Shown here: positions 17,401 to 26,472 of the stretch, piece by piece | How positions within the stretch are numbered: position 1 is the first letter of the stretch | How the letters are laid out: each line of letters opens with the position of its first letter | Assembly: GCF_017876405.1 (NCBI RefSeq) | Contig: NZ_JAGINW010000001.1 | Coordinates: forward strand, 9,623,203 to 9,687,202 | Length of the DNA: 64,000 bases | Reading direction: 5' to 3' | Source: Kibdelosporangium banguiense | Lineage (GTDB): Bacteria > Actinomycetota > Actinomycetes > Mycobacteriales > Pseudonocardiaceae | Program-made: the position numbers and the translations under genes | Notes under the pieces: generated by a model | Databases searched by the model: none | Seen by the model: the letters and a program-made list of their open reading frames with translations, nothing else | What the model was told of the DNA's origin: nothing

Positions 17401-20400
17401 CGTCGATCCGCGAGGTGGTCAGCAACGGTCCGAGGGCGTCCACGTCGATCACCCGCTGGTGTGGCTCACCGTCTACTTCGGGCAGAATCGTCCGAAGGAC
17501 CTCATGCCGGGTGACCACATCTTGTAGCGCCAGTGCCAATGCGGACGATTCGATGTCGCCGGACACGTGCCACACCAACGGGACGTGGTACGCGGATCCG
17601 GTGCCCTCGTACTGATGCAGGAACCACAGCCGCTGCTGCGCGAACGACAGCGGCACCCGGTCGGGTCGTTTGCCCACGCGCAGCGGTGGCCTGGCTGCCG
17701 GGGCCGGCGTGAATCCCTCAACCAGTCCGGCGACCGTCGGTGTGTCGAACAGGTCGCGCATCGAGACCTCGACGCCCAGTGACGACCTGATCTTGCTCAA
17801 CAGCTTGGTCGCCAGCAGGGAATGGCCGCCCAGCTCGAAGAACCCGTCGTCGACGCTGACCCGGTCCACACCGAGCACCTCGGCGAACAGAGCGCAGACG
17901 ATCTTCTCTCGCTCGGTCCGCGGGCCGCGGCCCGCGGCTGCCACGAGTTCCGGTGCCGGCAGTGCCGCGCGGTCGAGTTTTCCGTTCTTCGTCAACGGAA
18001 GGACATCGAGGGCGACGAAGGCGGACGGAATCATGTAGTCCGGCAGGTGCCGTGCAGCCGCCGCCCGCACTTCGTCCTGGTCGAGGACGCCGTCCGCGAC
18101 GTAGTAGGCCACCAGTCGCTTGTCGCCCGGCCGGTCCTCCCGCACGATCGCCACCACCTGGCCGACCCCGGGCACCGCGCCGAGTATCTCTTCGATCTCG
18201 CCGAGTTCGATCCGGAAACCGCGGATCTTGACCTGGTTGTCCACTCGGCCGACGAACTGCAGCCGGCCGTCGGCAGCCCAGCGCACGAGATCACCTGTGC
18301 GGTACATCCGCTGTCCCGGGCCGTCGAACGGGTTCGCGACGAACCGTTCGGCCGTGAGGTCCGGGCGATCCGCGTAACCACGTGCCAGAACGCGGCCGCC
18401 GATGTACAGCTCTCCCATCACACCCACCGGCACCGGCTCCAGACCCGCGTCCAGCACGAAAACCCGCGTGTGCAGAGTCGGGACACCGATGGTGACGACG
18501 CCAGGCGACACCGGTGTGTTCGGCTCGATGCGGAACCAGGTGCAGCCGACGGTGGTCTCGGTCGGTCCGTACTCGTTGATCACGGTGACGCCGGGGTGAT
18601 GGGCACGCCATTCGTCCAGGACCTCACCTGCCAGCGACTCACCGCCGAGCGCCAACTGCTGTGACGGTGAGAAGTCCGGTGGCAGTTCGAGCAGCATGGG
18701 CAGATGACTCGGTGTCGCCTTGACGAACGTCGGCCGGCGCATGCCGTCAGTGGGCGGCCGTCCCCCGTCCAACTCGACGAGCCGGACAGCCCCGCCGATC
18801 GTCAGCGGCCCGAAGAGCCCGGTCGCCGTCAGGTCGAAGGACACCGGTGAATGGACGAGCGCTTCACCCGCCAGGCCCGTGTATATCTCGCGGCACCAGG
18901 CCAGGTACACGTCGAGCGATGCGTGTTCGACGATCACGCCCTTCGGCCTGCCGGTCGAGCCGGACGTGAAGATCACGAACGCCGGGTTCGCGGGAACCAG
19001 CGGTGTGGGCCGTTCGTCGTCGCGGACGTCCTGAGCGGACAAGCAGTCCCATGCGGTCCAGTCGTTGGCAGTCAGCGCCTTCGTACCGGACAAAGCAACC
19101 CGCTCGATGCCGTCGGCGTCGGTCAGCACGACGACCGGACGTGTCGTGGCCAGCATGTGGTTCACGCGGTCGGCTGGGTAGGCCGGATCGATGGGCACGT
19201 AGGCGGCGCCGGTCTTGAGCACCCCGAGCACGGCGACGACCAGCTCGACCGACTGGGGCAACAGGAGTGCGACGAACCGTTCAGGTCCGGCGCCAAGGCC
19301 GAGCAAGCCGCGTGCGAACTGATTGGCACGCTCGTTGAGCTCGCGGTAGGTCAGTTCGGTGTGGCCGACGGCGAGCGCGATCGCGTCCGGAGTCCGGGCT
19401 ACCTGTCGTTCGATGAGGGCAGGCAGAGTCATCGATTCGGCAGGCGTCGCGCTTCCGGTCTCGTTCCACTTCACCAGAAGCCGCTCGCGGTCATCGGCAC
19501 CGAGCACGTCGACGGCGTCGACCACCACGTCGGGGTCGGCGGCGACCTCGCGCAGGATGCGCACAAGTCGATCGGACATCGCTCGGACGGTCGACTCGTC
19601 GAAGAGGTCGACACGGAACTCGAACTCACCCCTGATGCCGCACGACTCGTCGGCCTCGGTCACGGCGAGCGCGAGGTCGAACTTGGCGTGCTTCACCGCG
19701 ACGGTCTCGAACCGGGCTTCGACCCCTGGCAGGTCCAAGCCGGTTATCCCGGCACGGTCGAAGGTGTACATCACCTGGCACAGCGGGATCGAGGACCTGC
19801 TGCGAACCGGATTGAGGACCTCGACCAGCCGGTCGAAGGGCACGTCCTGGTGTTCGATCGCGGCCGCGTCGGCCGCCCGGACACGACCCATGAACTCGCG
19901 AAAGGTCGGGCGAGCCGACAAGTCGGCCCTCAGCACCACTGTGTTCACGAAGAACCCGATCAGGTCGTCCAGTGCCTCGTCACCACGACCGGCGGCCGCG
20001 GCACCCACCGGGATGTCCTTGCCCGCGCCCATCCTCGACAGCAGGATCGCCAGCCCGGCGTGGATCAGCATGGACATGCTGACGTGCAACTCCTGGGCCA
20101 AGTGGGTCAACGCCGCGTGCAGGTCGCTGTCAATGGTCACCGGCACCTGCCCGGCGGTGAACCCGGCCGAGGCGGACCGCGGCCGGTCGAACGGCAGCGG
20201 CACCTCCTGTGGCAGGTCCGCCAACGCCGACCGCCAGTACGCCAGCTGAATGCCGGCCCGGCTGTCCGGGTCGGACTCCTCGCCCAGCGATTCCCGTTGC
20301 CACAGCGTGTAGTCGGCGTACTGCACGGGCAAGTCCGGCCATGCTGGTGCGGCGCCGGCGATCCGGGCACGGTACGCCTGACCAAGGTCGCGCCGGAACA

Positions 20401-22651
20401 CCTGCTCGGACCATCCGTCACTCACGATGTGGTGCAGGACAACGACCAGAACCGACTCATGTGCCGATGTCCGGAGCAATCGGGCCCGGATCGGGATGTC
20501 GGTGCGCAGATCGAACTTGTGGTCCAGGATGTCCCGGATCCGGGACTCCACTTCCCGTTCTGAAACCTGCGTGGACGTCAGTAGATCGTCCACATCGATC
20601 ACTCGCTGTTCCGGCTCCCCGTCCAGCTCGGGGAAAACCGTGCGGAGGCTCTCGTGGCGGGCCATCACGTCCCGCAGCGCGAGTCCGAGAGCGGACACGT
20701 CGAGGTCACCGGAAAGCCGCCATACCAGTGGAATGTGGTAGGCGGTCCCGGTTGTTTCCAGCTGTTCGAGGAACCACAACCGCTGCTGGGTGAACGACAA
20801 CGGCATCCGTGGTTGCTGATCGGCCGTCCGCAGCGGCGGGCGGACCTGCTTGGTGCCGTCACGTAGGCGTACGGCCAATTCGGCGACCGTCGGGGCGTCG
20901 AACACGGTACCCACTGAGATCTGGATGCCGAGCTGGCGCCGGATCCGGCCGATCAGCTTGGTGACCAGCAGGGAATGCCCGCCCAGGACGAAAAAATCGT
21001 CGTCCACACCGACCGGGGACACCCCGAGCACGTCAGCGAACAGCGAGCACAGAACTGCCTCGTTCGGTGTCCGTGGTGCCTGTCCCCCAGCGGAGGCGTA
21101 CTCGACGGCGGGCAGTGCGCGCCGGTCGACCTTTCCGTTGGGCGTCAACGGCAACTGATCCAGCAGGACGAATGCCGACGGCACGAGATAGACCGGCAGA
21201 TGCCGTTTGGCCGTGTCCCGCAACTGGGCAACCAGGTTGTCAGCTGCGTCAGACGCGGGCGCGACGTACGCGACCAGCCGTCGATCTCCAGGTTGGTCCT
21301 CGCGAGCGATCACGACAGCCCTGGCCACTCCAGGCTGAGCCCGTAGCACGGCTTCGACCTCACCGGGCTCGATCCGGACGCCCCGGATCTTGACCTGGTC
21401 ATCGACCCGGCCGACGAACTCGAACTTGTCATCACCCCGCCACCGCACCCGGTCACCGAGGCGGTACATCCGCTCTCCCGGGGCACCGAACGGATTCGCC
21501 AGGAACCGTTCGGCGGTCAGCCCCGGCTGCCCGAGATATCCATGGGCCAGGCCGATCCCGGCCAGGTAGACCTCGCCGATCTCACCGGGACCGACCGGGC
21601 GCAGTGTCTCGTCGAGGACGAGAATCGTGTTGTTCCAGACGTAACCGCCGAGTACGACGTCGCCGCCGGTGATCTCGGCGACAAGGCTGTCGGCACCGCA
21701 TTCGGTGGAGCCGTAGCAGTTCATCAGCGTCGCTGACGGGAATTCGGCGTGCACTCGGCGGGCCAGCGGTGCGGGCAGTACGTCACCGCTGGAAATCCAG
21801 TACCGGCAGGATTCGAGCAGATCCGGATCGGTGTCGTCCAGCAGCGCTTCCAGCAGGCTCGGCACCAGCGTGACCCGAGTGACCCTGTGCCGGGCGATCA
21901 GCGCGGCCAACCGCGCGGGGTCACGGGCCTCCTCCTGGTCTGCGAGCACCACCGGAACACCTGCCGCCAGACTGCCCCACAACTCTGTGGAGCCGTCGAC
22001 GAAGCTGACCGAGCTTTTCGCGAGCGTCCAGTCATCCGGCCCGGCCGCGATCCGGTCGACGAACCACTCCAAGCGGTTCACCATCGAAAGGTGGTGCAGC
22101 AGAACACCTTTCGGCCGTCCGGTCGAACCGGACGTGTAGATCACGTGCACGGTGTTGCCAGGCCGGACGGGCGCGACGCGATCGGCGTCGGCAAGATCCG
22201 CGCTGTCCATTGCCGACACGGCCGTGACGAAGGCGGGATCGTCGACGTCAAGCCGGGCCGCCGGGCACTGCGCGACAGCCCCGGCGGATTCGGCCAGGAT
22301 GAGCGCCGGGCTGGAATCCGCCAGCATCATGGCGATCCGCTCGGCGGGATAGTCAACGTCGACGGGCACGTACGCGGCGCCCGCCTTCATCACGGCGAGC
22401 ATGCACACCGCCATCTCGGCAGATCGAGGCATCATCACCGCCACACGGTGCTCCGGTCCGACACCGCGCCGAACCAGCTCACGTGCGTACCGATTCGCTT
22501 TTTCGTTGAGTTGCCGGAAAGTCAGTCGCGTAGAGCCGCTCACGAGCGCCACCGTGTCAGGCTTGACCGCGCACTGACGCTCGACCAACTCGTTGACCAG
22601 GCGCACGGTGGCCATGCGCTCCGCACCATGCCACTGCACTGGCACGGTCAT
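14447..22651 (-). CDS. NRPS-1: loading module and modules 2-3 (A-T-C-A-T-C-A-T)
   Basis: This 2734-aa enzyme begins directly with an A domain, so it carries the starter module. Approximate layout is A1 20-500, T1 520-600, C2 620-1040, A2 1060-1550, T2 1570-1650, C3 1665-2090, A3 2110-2600 and T3 2620-2700. C2 and C3 have intact HHIVSDG and HHIASDG motifs. All three T domains have GGHSLL. Codes by manual alignment: A1 VDTTISCADK, in which Val replaces the amino-anchoring Asp235 and Asp moves to 236, as in beta-alanine domains; A2 DLTKAGEVGK, nine of ten matching the Asn code DLTKLGEVGK; A3 DVWQLHVDDK, unmatched, with two Asp in the pocket. ATG 22651 follows GGAGGTAGG. It works with NRPS-2 to build a five-residue product. 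Confidence 0.95.
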   Translation of the reverse strand: MTVPVQWHGAERMATVRLVNELVERQCAVKPDTVALVSGSTRLTFRQLNEKANRYARELVRRGVGPEHRVAVMMPRSAEMAVCMLAVMKAGAAYVPVDVDYPAERIAMMLADSSPALILAESAGAVAQCPAARLDVDDPAFVTAVSAMDSADLADADRVAPVRPGNTVHVIYTSGSTGRPKGVLLHHLSMVNRLEWFVDRIAAGPDDWTLAKSSVSFVDGSTELWGSLAAGVPVVLADQEEARDPARLAALIARHRVTRVTLVPSLLEALLDDTDPDLLESCRYWISSGDVLPAPLARRVHAEFPSATLMNCYGSTECGADSLVAEITGGDVVLGGYVWNNTILVLDETLRPVGPGEIGEVYLAGIGLAHGYLGQPGLTAERFLANPFGAPGERMYRLGDRVRWRGDDKFEFVGRVDDQVKIRGVRIEPGEVEAVLRAQPGVARAVVIAREDQPGDRRLVAYVAPASDAADNLVAQLRDTAKRHLPVYLVPSAFVLLDQLPLTPNGKVDRRALPAVEYASAGGQAPRTPNEAVLCSLFADVLGVSPVGVDDDFFVLGGHSLLVTKLIGRIRRQLGIQISVGTVFDAPTVAELAVRLRDGTKQVRPPLRTADQQPRMPLSFTQQRLWFLEQLETTGTAYHIPLVWRLSGDLDVSALGLALRDVMARHESLRTVFPELDGEPEQRVIDVDDLLTSTQVSEREVESRIRDILDHKFDLRTDIPIRARLLRTSAHESVLVVVLHHIVSDGWSEQVFRRDLGQAYRARIAGAAPAWPDLPVQYADYTLWQRESLGEESDPDSRAGIQLAYWRSALADLPQEVPLPFDRPRSASAGFTAGQVPVTIDSDLHAALTHLAQELHVSMSMLIHAGLAILLSRMGAGKDIPVGAAAAGRGDEALDDLIGFFVNTVVLRADLSARPTFREFMGRVRAADAAAIEHQDVPFDRLVEVLNPVRSRSSIPLCQVMYTFDRAGITGLDLPGVEARFETVAVKHAKFDLALAVTEADESCGIRGEFEFRVDLFDESTVRAMSDRLVRILREVAADPDVVVDAVDVLGADDRERLLVKWNETGSATPAESMTLPALIERQVARTPDAIALAVGHTELTYRELNERANQFARGLLGLGAGPERFVALLLPQSVELVVAVLGVLKTGAAYVPIDPAYPADRVNHMLATTRPVVVLTDADGIERVALSGTKALTANDWTAWDCLSAQDVRDDERPTPLVPANPAFVIFTSGSTGRPKGVIVEHASLDVYLAWCREIYTGLAGEALVHSPVSFDLTATGLFGPLTIGGAVRLVELDGGRPPTDGMRRPTFVKATPSHLPMLLELPPDFSPSQQLALGGESLAGEVLDEWRAHHPGVTVINEYGPTETTVGCTWFRIEPNTPVSPGVVTIGVPTLHTRVFVLDAGLEPVPVGVMGELYIGGRVLARGYADRPDLTAERFVANPFDGPGQRMYRTGDLVRWAADGRLQFVGRVDNQVKIRGFRIELGEIEEILGAVPGVGQVVAIVREDRPGDKRLVAYYVADGVLDQDEVRAAAARHLPDYMIPSAFVALDVLPLTKNGKLDRAALPAPELVAAAGRGPRTEREKIVCALFAEVLGVDRVSVDDGFFELGGHSLLATKLLSKIRSSLGVEVSMRDLFDTPTVAGLVEGFTPAPAARPPLRVGKRPDRVPLSFAQQRLWFLHQYEGTGSAYHVPLVWHVSGDIESSALALALQDVVTRHEVLRTILPEVDGEPHQRVIDVDALGPLLTTSRIDAGDDVDARVREIADRAFDLRTDIPLRAALLTTGDSEGILVIVAHHIASDGWSMGPLLNDLSEAYEARRRGDVPAWQPLPVQYADFGLWQRDMLGDESDPDSRLAEQIEYWRQKLHGIPDKVDLPVDRPRPAVASYRGATVDFMIPAELHDRVMRLAASQDCTLVMVLQAAFAVVLTVSGAGEDVPIGTLVTGRTDEALDELVGFFVNTVVLRTDTSGDPTFRELLDRVRTTSLEAYAHQDIPFERLVEVLNPQRSMSYHPLFQVLIALDDGFHAERLRLSGVRCEARPDPVDTAKFDLSVDFEARRDDNGKPAGLWTVLEYATDLFDRGAVAAIGDRLVRLLEIVTNDPEHRVARADLLAADERRRQLVEWNGREVAEEPLNVPAQVRRVAEERPDMIAVSDVRGDVTYRDLAGQANHVSRMLAAAGAGPDDAVAILSDRSPWYVAAVLGVLGAGSGYMPLDAGTPIPRAAQMLQASGVRQLIAAPDLLDRAKQIAAEGDVEVLSLHSTKDFDRPTTGAEEHRDQLAYVVFTSGSTGRPKGVLVPHRGLANHLHAVIDLYGLDERDTMAFNAPLTFDVSIWQTLTMLAAGGRVHIIDEDKSRDPVAMLDSVAHNGITILQIVPTLLRAILDLLDTERHRTDQLKGLRWMLVHGEELPPELLTRWLAKMPGVPLVNVYGPAECSDDVSISVIRREDVARGGHAPIGDPLVNTQVYVLDNWLRVVPTGVAGELYVAGAGLARGYADRPDLTAERFVANPFGGPGERMYRTGDLGRWNTGGELEFLGRADNQVKIRGFRIEPGEIEQVVATAPGVGQVVVIVREDRPGDKRLVAYYVATEPIDEAQLRAVAAKSLPGYMVPSAFVRLDAFALTANEKVDRSALPAPEFTVRVGRTPRTPREEQLCGLFAEVLGVDSVGIDDGFFELGGHSLLATKLLSKIRSVLGAEASMRDLFDTPTVAELLVSLDASARPARPLLRRRTSEGELV

Positions 22652-22690
22652 GGTCCTACCTCCAAAGCGAATCGGGTGATGGTCTGCAAG

Positions 22691-23737
22691 TCAGGGCCGG
22701 ACGACCGCGGGCGGCCAGTCCTTCTGTTCCCCCACACGGGAGATCAGCGGGATGTCGCGGATGTCGTCGTGCTGTAACACCCACATCAGGAACCGCTCGA
22801 CGCCCATGCCGAAGCCGGCGGTCCGGATCGGGGCCTCCTCCAGCATTCGCACATACCAGTCGTATTCCAGTTCGTTGACGCCGTGGATCGCCATCGACTT
22901 GCGCAGCTCCTCCACATCGGAGTGCCGCTCGCCACCGCCGACGACCTCGCCGATGCCGAAGAACATGTCCGCGCTCTTGGTCGTCCGCGCGTCCTTGTCA
23001 CCGAACGCCTGGTAGAACGGCACGGCAAGGCTGTCGAAGTGGTGCACCCAGACGAACTCGTCGACCCGCTTCATCAACAGCTGCTCGCCCTTGCGGGTCA
23101 ACGACCGCCACGTTCCCTCATCGCGAACGGTTCCGTCGACGTCACCGACGATCCGAACGGCCTCCTCGAAGGACATTTCCTCGAAGGCGCCCGCCCGGCT
23201 GGCCATCCGCTCCATATGGGATACGTCGCCGCGGCTCTCGGCCAGCCGGTCGCCGACTCGGTCGAGGATGGCCGCGGCCAGCGCCTTGACATAGCCGTTG
23301 ACGTACTCGATCAGGTCATCCATCCCACCGATGATCTCGGCCTCACTGTGCGTGTACTGGCCGAGATGCGTTTCGTCAGGTTCCTCGCCACGAAAGGACG
23401 GCATGATGTTGTAGCACCCGCTACGAGCGAGCCGGCAGCCGTATTCCAGCGCGAACTGCATGGAGTCGGCGAGGAACGTGTTGACACCGCTGACGGTGAC
23501 CGGGACGGGTTCGGAGTCGCTGCCCAGCGCCGTCGGACACGTGATCGTCCTTGTCGTCACCGGTAGGTACAGCGCCTTGAGGCCTCGCGAGCTCGCATAG
23601 GACACCGTCGCCGACAGCACGACATCGTGCAGCTCGGCCACGAGCGGGAACCAGGGCGACCGAAGCGCCTTGATCAGCGCGGACGGGTCATTGGAGTCCG
23701 AAATGGCCGGTGGGCGCACGGTTGCGGTGGCAGGCAC
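22691..23737 (-). CDS. Stand-alone class IIb aminoacyl-tRNA synthetase core, AsnRS-like (possible amide or asparagine synthetase)
   Basis: This 348-aa protein has only the catalytic fold of asparaginyl/aspartyl-tRNA synthetases and lacks the N-terminal OB-fold anticodon-binding domain; true AsnRS is about 430-470 aa or more. Motif 2 is recognisable (SFRGEEPDETHLGQYTHSEAE, Arg116), and motif 3 (GFGMGVERFLMW, Arg315, followed by IRDIPLISR) is intact, so it should bind ATP and form an acyl-adenylate. The known parallel is the archaeal AS-AR enzyme, an AsnRS-derived asparagine synthetase without the anticodon domain. In this operon it may amidate aspartate, glutamate or a beta-amino dicarboxylate. 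Transfer of an activated acid to tRNA or a carrier protein is an alternative. The start is GTG 23737 behind GAAAGGAAG. Confidence 0.85.
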   Translation of the reverse strand: MPATATVRPPAISDSNDPSALIKALRSPWFPLVAELHDVVLSATVSYASSRGLKALYLPVTTRTITCPTALGSDSEPVPVTVSGVNTFLADSMQFALEYGCRLARSGCYNIMPSFRGEEPDETHLGQYTHSEAEIIGGMDDLIEYVNGYVKALAAAILDRVGDRLAESRGDVSHMERMASRAGAFEEMSFEEAVRIVGDVDGTVRDEGTWRSLTRKGEQLLMKRVDEFVWVHHFDSLAVPFYQAFGDKDARTTKSADMFFGIGEVVGGGERHSDVEELRKSMAIHGVNELEYDWYVRMLEEAPIRTAGFGMGVERFLMWVLQHDDIRDIPLISRVGEQKDWPPAVVRP

Positions 23738-23772
23738 GGATTTCTTCCTTTCTGCTGAAGCTTGGTTGGCCG

Positions 23773-25131
23773 TCAGGGGCGGGGGCGCAGAACGTTGTGC
23801 GGGTCGTAGCGCTGCTTGACAGCCGCAAGCCGCCGGTACCGGGATTCACCGAAGACCTCGACGAACTTCCCCTCGGGTTCGTCCTGGACGTAGTTCACAT
23901 AAGCGCCGCCGTACCGCCAGGGGGCCAGGCGTTCGACACTGTGCCGTGCCCACTCGACGTTCTCGGCATCGCGACGGATGTCGGTCCATTGCGCGGAAGC
24001 GGTGTAGATGTACGGCGCGGCCCGGCCAGGGAACGCCGAGTCCTCGTCGACGACATCGTCGATCGCACCGCGCAGGTACTCGAAGTCGATGCACGAGCGG
24101 CTCGACCGGATATCCCGTGCGGCGCCGAGGAATTCCTCGATCGGCTCATCGGTGAGATCGGTGACGTAGCAGGACTTCGTGTAGTACCGGTTGCCATGTG
24201 GTTCGCTGTGGTCAGCCAGGGCCTGCAGCTGCGCGTAACTCATCAGCTGGGTGCGTACGACCGCCGGGGTGGTCGCGTCGAACAAAGGCTTGGTGGCGGC
24301 AGGGCCATCGGCGGGAGCACCGAACCATCCGGCTGTCAGGAACAGCGCGGGTTTGCCGTGCAACGACTCGGGAATCCAGTCCTGCGCGCCCGCCTGCTTC
24401 AACGCGCCGACGGTGTGCAGGTCGGCCGGCTGCTTCTCAGCGAAGTCCCGGTACGCCGCCAGCGCTTCGCCCGCGTTGTCCAGCGAGTACACGCCGGTGT
24501 GCAGGTGGACCGGGCCGACGGGGTGCAGGCGAAGGGTGAACCGGGTGACGACACCGAAGCCGCCGCCACCGCCTCGCAACGCCCAGAACAGGTCCGGATG
24601 GGGTTCCGCGTCGGTCTCGACGATCGAACCGTCCGCGAGAACCACTTCCGCGGCCTCGATGTGATCGCACGTCAGCCCCCATTTACGGGCGAGCCAGCCG
24701 TAACCGCCGCCGAGGGCGAGTCCGCCGAGGCCCGTGTGCGAGACCACGCCCGCCGGGCACGCGAGTCCATGGGCCGTGGTGGCCGCGTCGACATCGCGCA
24801 GCAGACATCCGCCCTGCGCGTAGGCGAGTCTGGCGTCCGGATCGACAGTGACCTCTCGCATCAGGGAAAGGTCGATCAGTACCGCGTCATCAGCCAGCGC
24901 GGCGCCGGCGACGTTGTGGCCGCCGCCCCGGATAGTGACTTTCTTGTCCACACTGGTCGCGTAGTTCAGCGCGGACGCCACATCCTTGGCGCTGAGGCAC
25001 CGCGCTATCAGCGCGGGACGCCTGTCGTGCATGGCGTTCCAGATCCGGCGCACCTCGTCGTAGCCCGGTGTGCCGGGTAACACCACTCGATCGCCCAGTT
25101 GCGAGCGCAGACGGGCAAGGCTGTCGTTCAT
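23773..25131 (-). CDS. FAD-dependent oxidoreductase, berberine-bridge/6-HDNO type
   Basis: This 452-aa flavoenzyme has an N-terminal FAD_binding_4 (PCMH-type) domain and a C-terminal BBE domain. His72 in RGGGHNVAG is the residue that carries covalent FAD in this family. The second motif reads CPAGVVSHTGLGGLALGGGYG, which is like 6-hydroxy-D-nicotine oxidase. These have a single covalent His link rather than the His/Cys double link of glucooligosaccharide oxidases, although a Cys lies nearby. The C-terminus ends with the usual YDPHNVLRP. No secretion signal is present. In the operon it could oxidise an amine, alcohol or amino-acid side chain of a building block or of the peptide. It lies 66 bp after the aminotransferase gene. 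Confidence 0.88.
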   Translation of the reverse strand: MNDSLARLRSQLGDRVVLPGTPGYDEVRRIWNAMHDRRPALIARCLSAKDVASALNYATSVDKKVTIRGGGHNVAGAALADDAVLIDLSLMREVTVDPDARLAYAQGGCLLRDVDAATTAHGLACPAGVVSHTGLGGLALGGGYGWLARKWGLTCDHIEAAEVVLADGSIVETDAEPHPDLFWALRGGGGGFGVVTRFTLRLHPVGPVHLHTGVYSLDNAGEALAAYRDFAEKQPADLHTVGALKQAGAQDWIPESLHGKPALFLTAGWFGAPADGPAATKPLFDATTPAVVRTQLMSYAQLQALADHSEPHGNRYYTKSCYVTDLTDEPIEEFLGAARDIRSSRSCIDFEYLRGAIDDVVDEDSAFPGRAAPYIYTASAQWTDIRRDAENVEWARHSVERLAPWRYGGAYVNYVQDEPEGKFVEVFGESRYRRLAAVKQRYDPHNVLRPRP

Positions 25132-25197
25132 GATTGTCTCGTATCCATCCGGCCTGGCCCAGCCGGCATCGCTGCCGAAACCGGGCGTGGACTGGGT

Positions 25198-26472
25198 TCA
25201 CTGGCTCCACAGGTCGGTAAAGGAATCGCGGATCCTCGTCACAGCTTCGTCAATATGCTTGAGGGACAGGGGATCCTCGGCCTCAAGGGCGGCGTACTGG
25301 TCGGCTTCGGTCTCGCCGTAGAGCATGCTCGTGGCCGCCCGCAGTCGCAGGGCGTGCGGGTCGTCCCCGAAATGGTGGCCCGCGAGCATCGCGATGCCGT
25401 GTTCGTCGATCAGAAACCGTTGCAACGCGGCGACATCCGTGATACCGCGAGCGGCGAGCGCGCCACGCAACGGCTCATAGTCCGGATAGCAGTAGAAACC
25501 ACCCGTGGGCGGACGATTCAGCGCGCCGCCGTCGATCAGCACCTCGTGCACCGCGCGCGCCACTTTGCCGTGCAACGCGGCATCGGCCGCTACCCGGGCC
25601 CGCAGTCCAGGTGGCTCTGCGAACGCGTATTCGGCGACTGCCTGCATAGGACCGGCCAGCGCCGACCACACTTCGCTGGCCACCGAGGCGACCCCGGCAC
25701 GGATCGGATCGCCCTGGTCTCCGGCGGGGAACCGGGCAGCCCCGATCCGCCAGCCGCCGAGCGCCATGCTCTTGCTCAGCCCGGTGAACACCACGGTCCG
25801 GTCCGGTGTCACTTCGGCCGGGCTGAGAAACGGGAACGCCGGATCGTGCAGCAGGTCGCGGTAGATCTCGTCGGACAGGATCAGCAGATCCTCGTCCTCG
25901 GCGATCGCGCACAACTCGCGCACGAGGCCGGGACCGGCGGTCGTTCCGGTCGGATTGTCCGGCAGGGTCAGCACAAGCACCCTCGGGTCGCCGCCGTCCG
26001 CACGCGCCACCCGGATCGTGTCACGCAACGCGGCAGGTTCGGGAACGCCACCGCATTCCGCTGGAACCGGCACGCCCCAAGCACGTTTCCCGGCCAGTTC
26101 CACCTGCGGCCGATACGTCACCCAGGACGGGCGCGGGATCAGCACATCCCCCGTGACCACCATGTGCAACGCGATCAGCAGTGCCTTGCTGCCCGGAGCC
26201 ACGATCACCTGCTCCGGCCGCGTGGGCAGAGCCCGGCGACTGAAATAACCCGCGACTGAAGCCCGGACAGACTCACTCCCGACGACTGGGCCATAGGCGT
26301 TCCGCTTGGCACCTGCGAGCAATTGTCCGGCCAACGGCGGGTACACCGGCAGGCGAGATTCGCCGAATCCCAGGTGCACGATCGACGCGCCTTCGGCGCG
26401 GCGCTTGGCCACCAGCTGGTCGAGGGCGAGGTTGGGCGATATGTGCCATTGGGTTGTCCGGGTGCCGGTCAT
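25198..26472 (-). CDS. PLP-dependent class I/II aminotransferase
   Basis: This 424-aa fold-type I aminotransferase has the residues expected for an aspartate-aminotransferase-like enzyme: the PLP lysine K234 in GLSKSMALGGWRIG, N173 in PDNPTG, D201/Y204 in SDEIY, and R242 in GGWR. The start was set at ATG 26472, because that codon overlaps the stop of the aminomutase gene (ATGA) and the protein then aligns with normal N-termini. The longer open frame upstream is only the overlapping gene in another frame. Family members transaminate amino acids or act as cyclising lyases such as the capreomycidine synthases. The substrate here is probably a precursor related to the beta-amino acid from the preceding gene. 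Confidence 0.88.
   Translation of the reverse strand: MTGTRTTQWHISPNLALDQLVAKRRAEGASIVHLGFGESRLPVYPPLAGQLLAGAKRNAYGPVVGSESVRASVAGYFSRRALPTRPEQVIVAPGSKALLIALHMVVTGDVLIPRPSWVTYRPQVELAGKRAWGVPVPAECGGVPEPAALRDTIRVARADGGDPRVLVLTLPDNPTGTTAGPGLVRELCAIAEDEDLLILSDEIYRDLLHDPAFPFLSPAEVTPDRTVVFTGLSKSMALGGWRIGAARFPAGDQGDPIRAGVASVASEVWSALAGPMQAVAEYAFAEPPGLRARVAADAALHGKVARAVHEVLIDGGALNRPPTGGFYCYPDYEPLRGALAARGITDVAALQRFLIDEHGIAMLAGHHFGDDPHALRLRAATSMLYGETEADQYAALEAEDPLSLKHIDEAVTRIRDSFTDLWSQ

Noticed and set aside
7521..21400. Many plus-strand frames of 100-570 codons opposite the NRPS genes
   Set aside because: Composition-driven antisense shadows; the NRPS core motifs on the minus strand are continuous and complete.
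22691..23737. AsnRS-like protein as a resistance copy of a housekeeping synthetase
   Set aside because: It lacks the anticodon-binding domain, so it could not replace cellular AsnRS.
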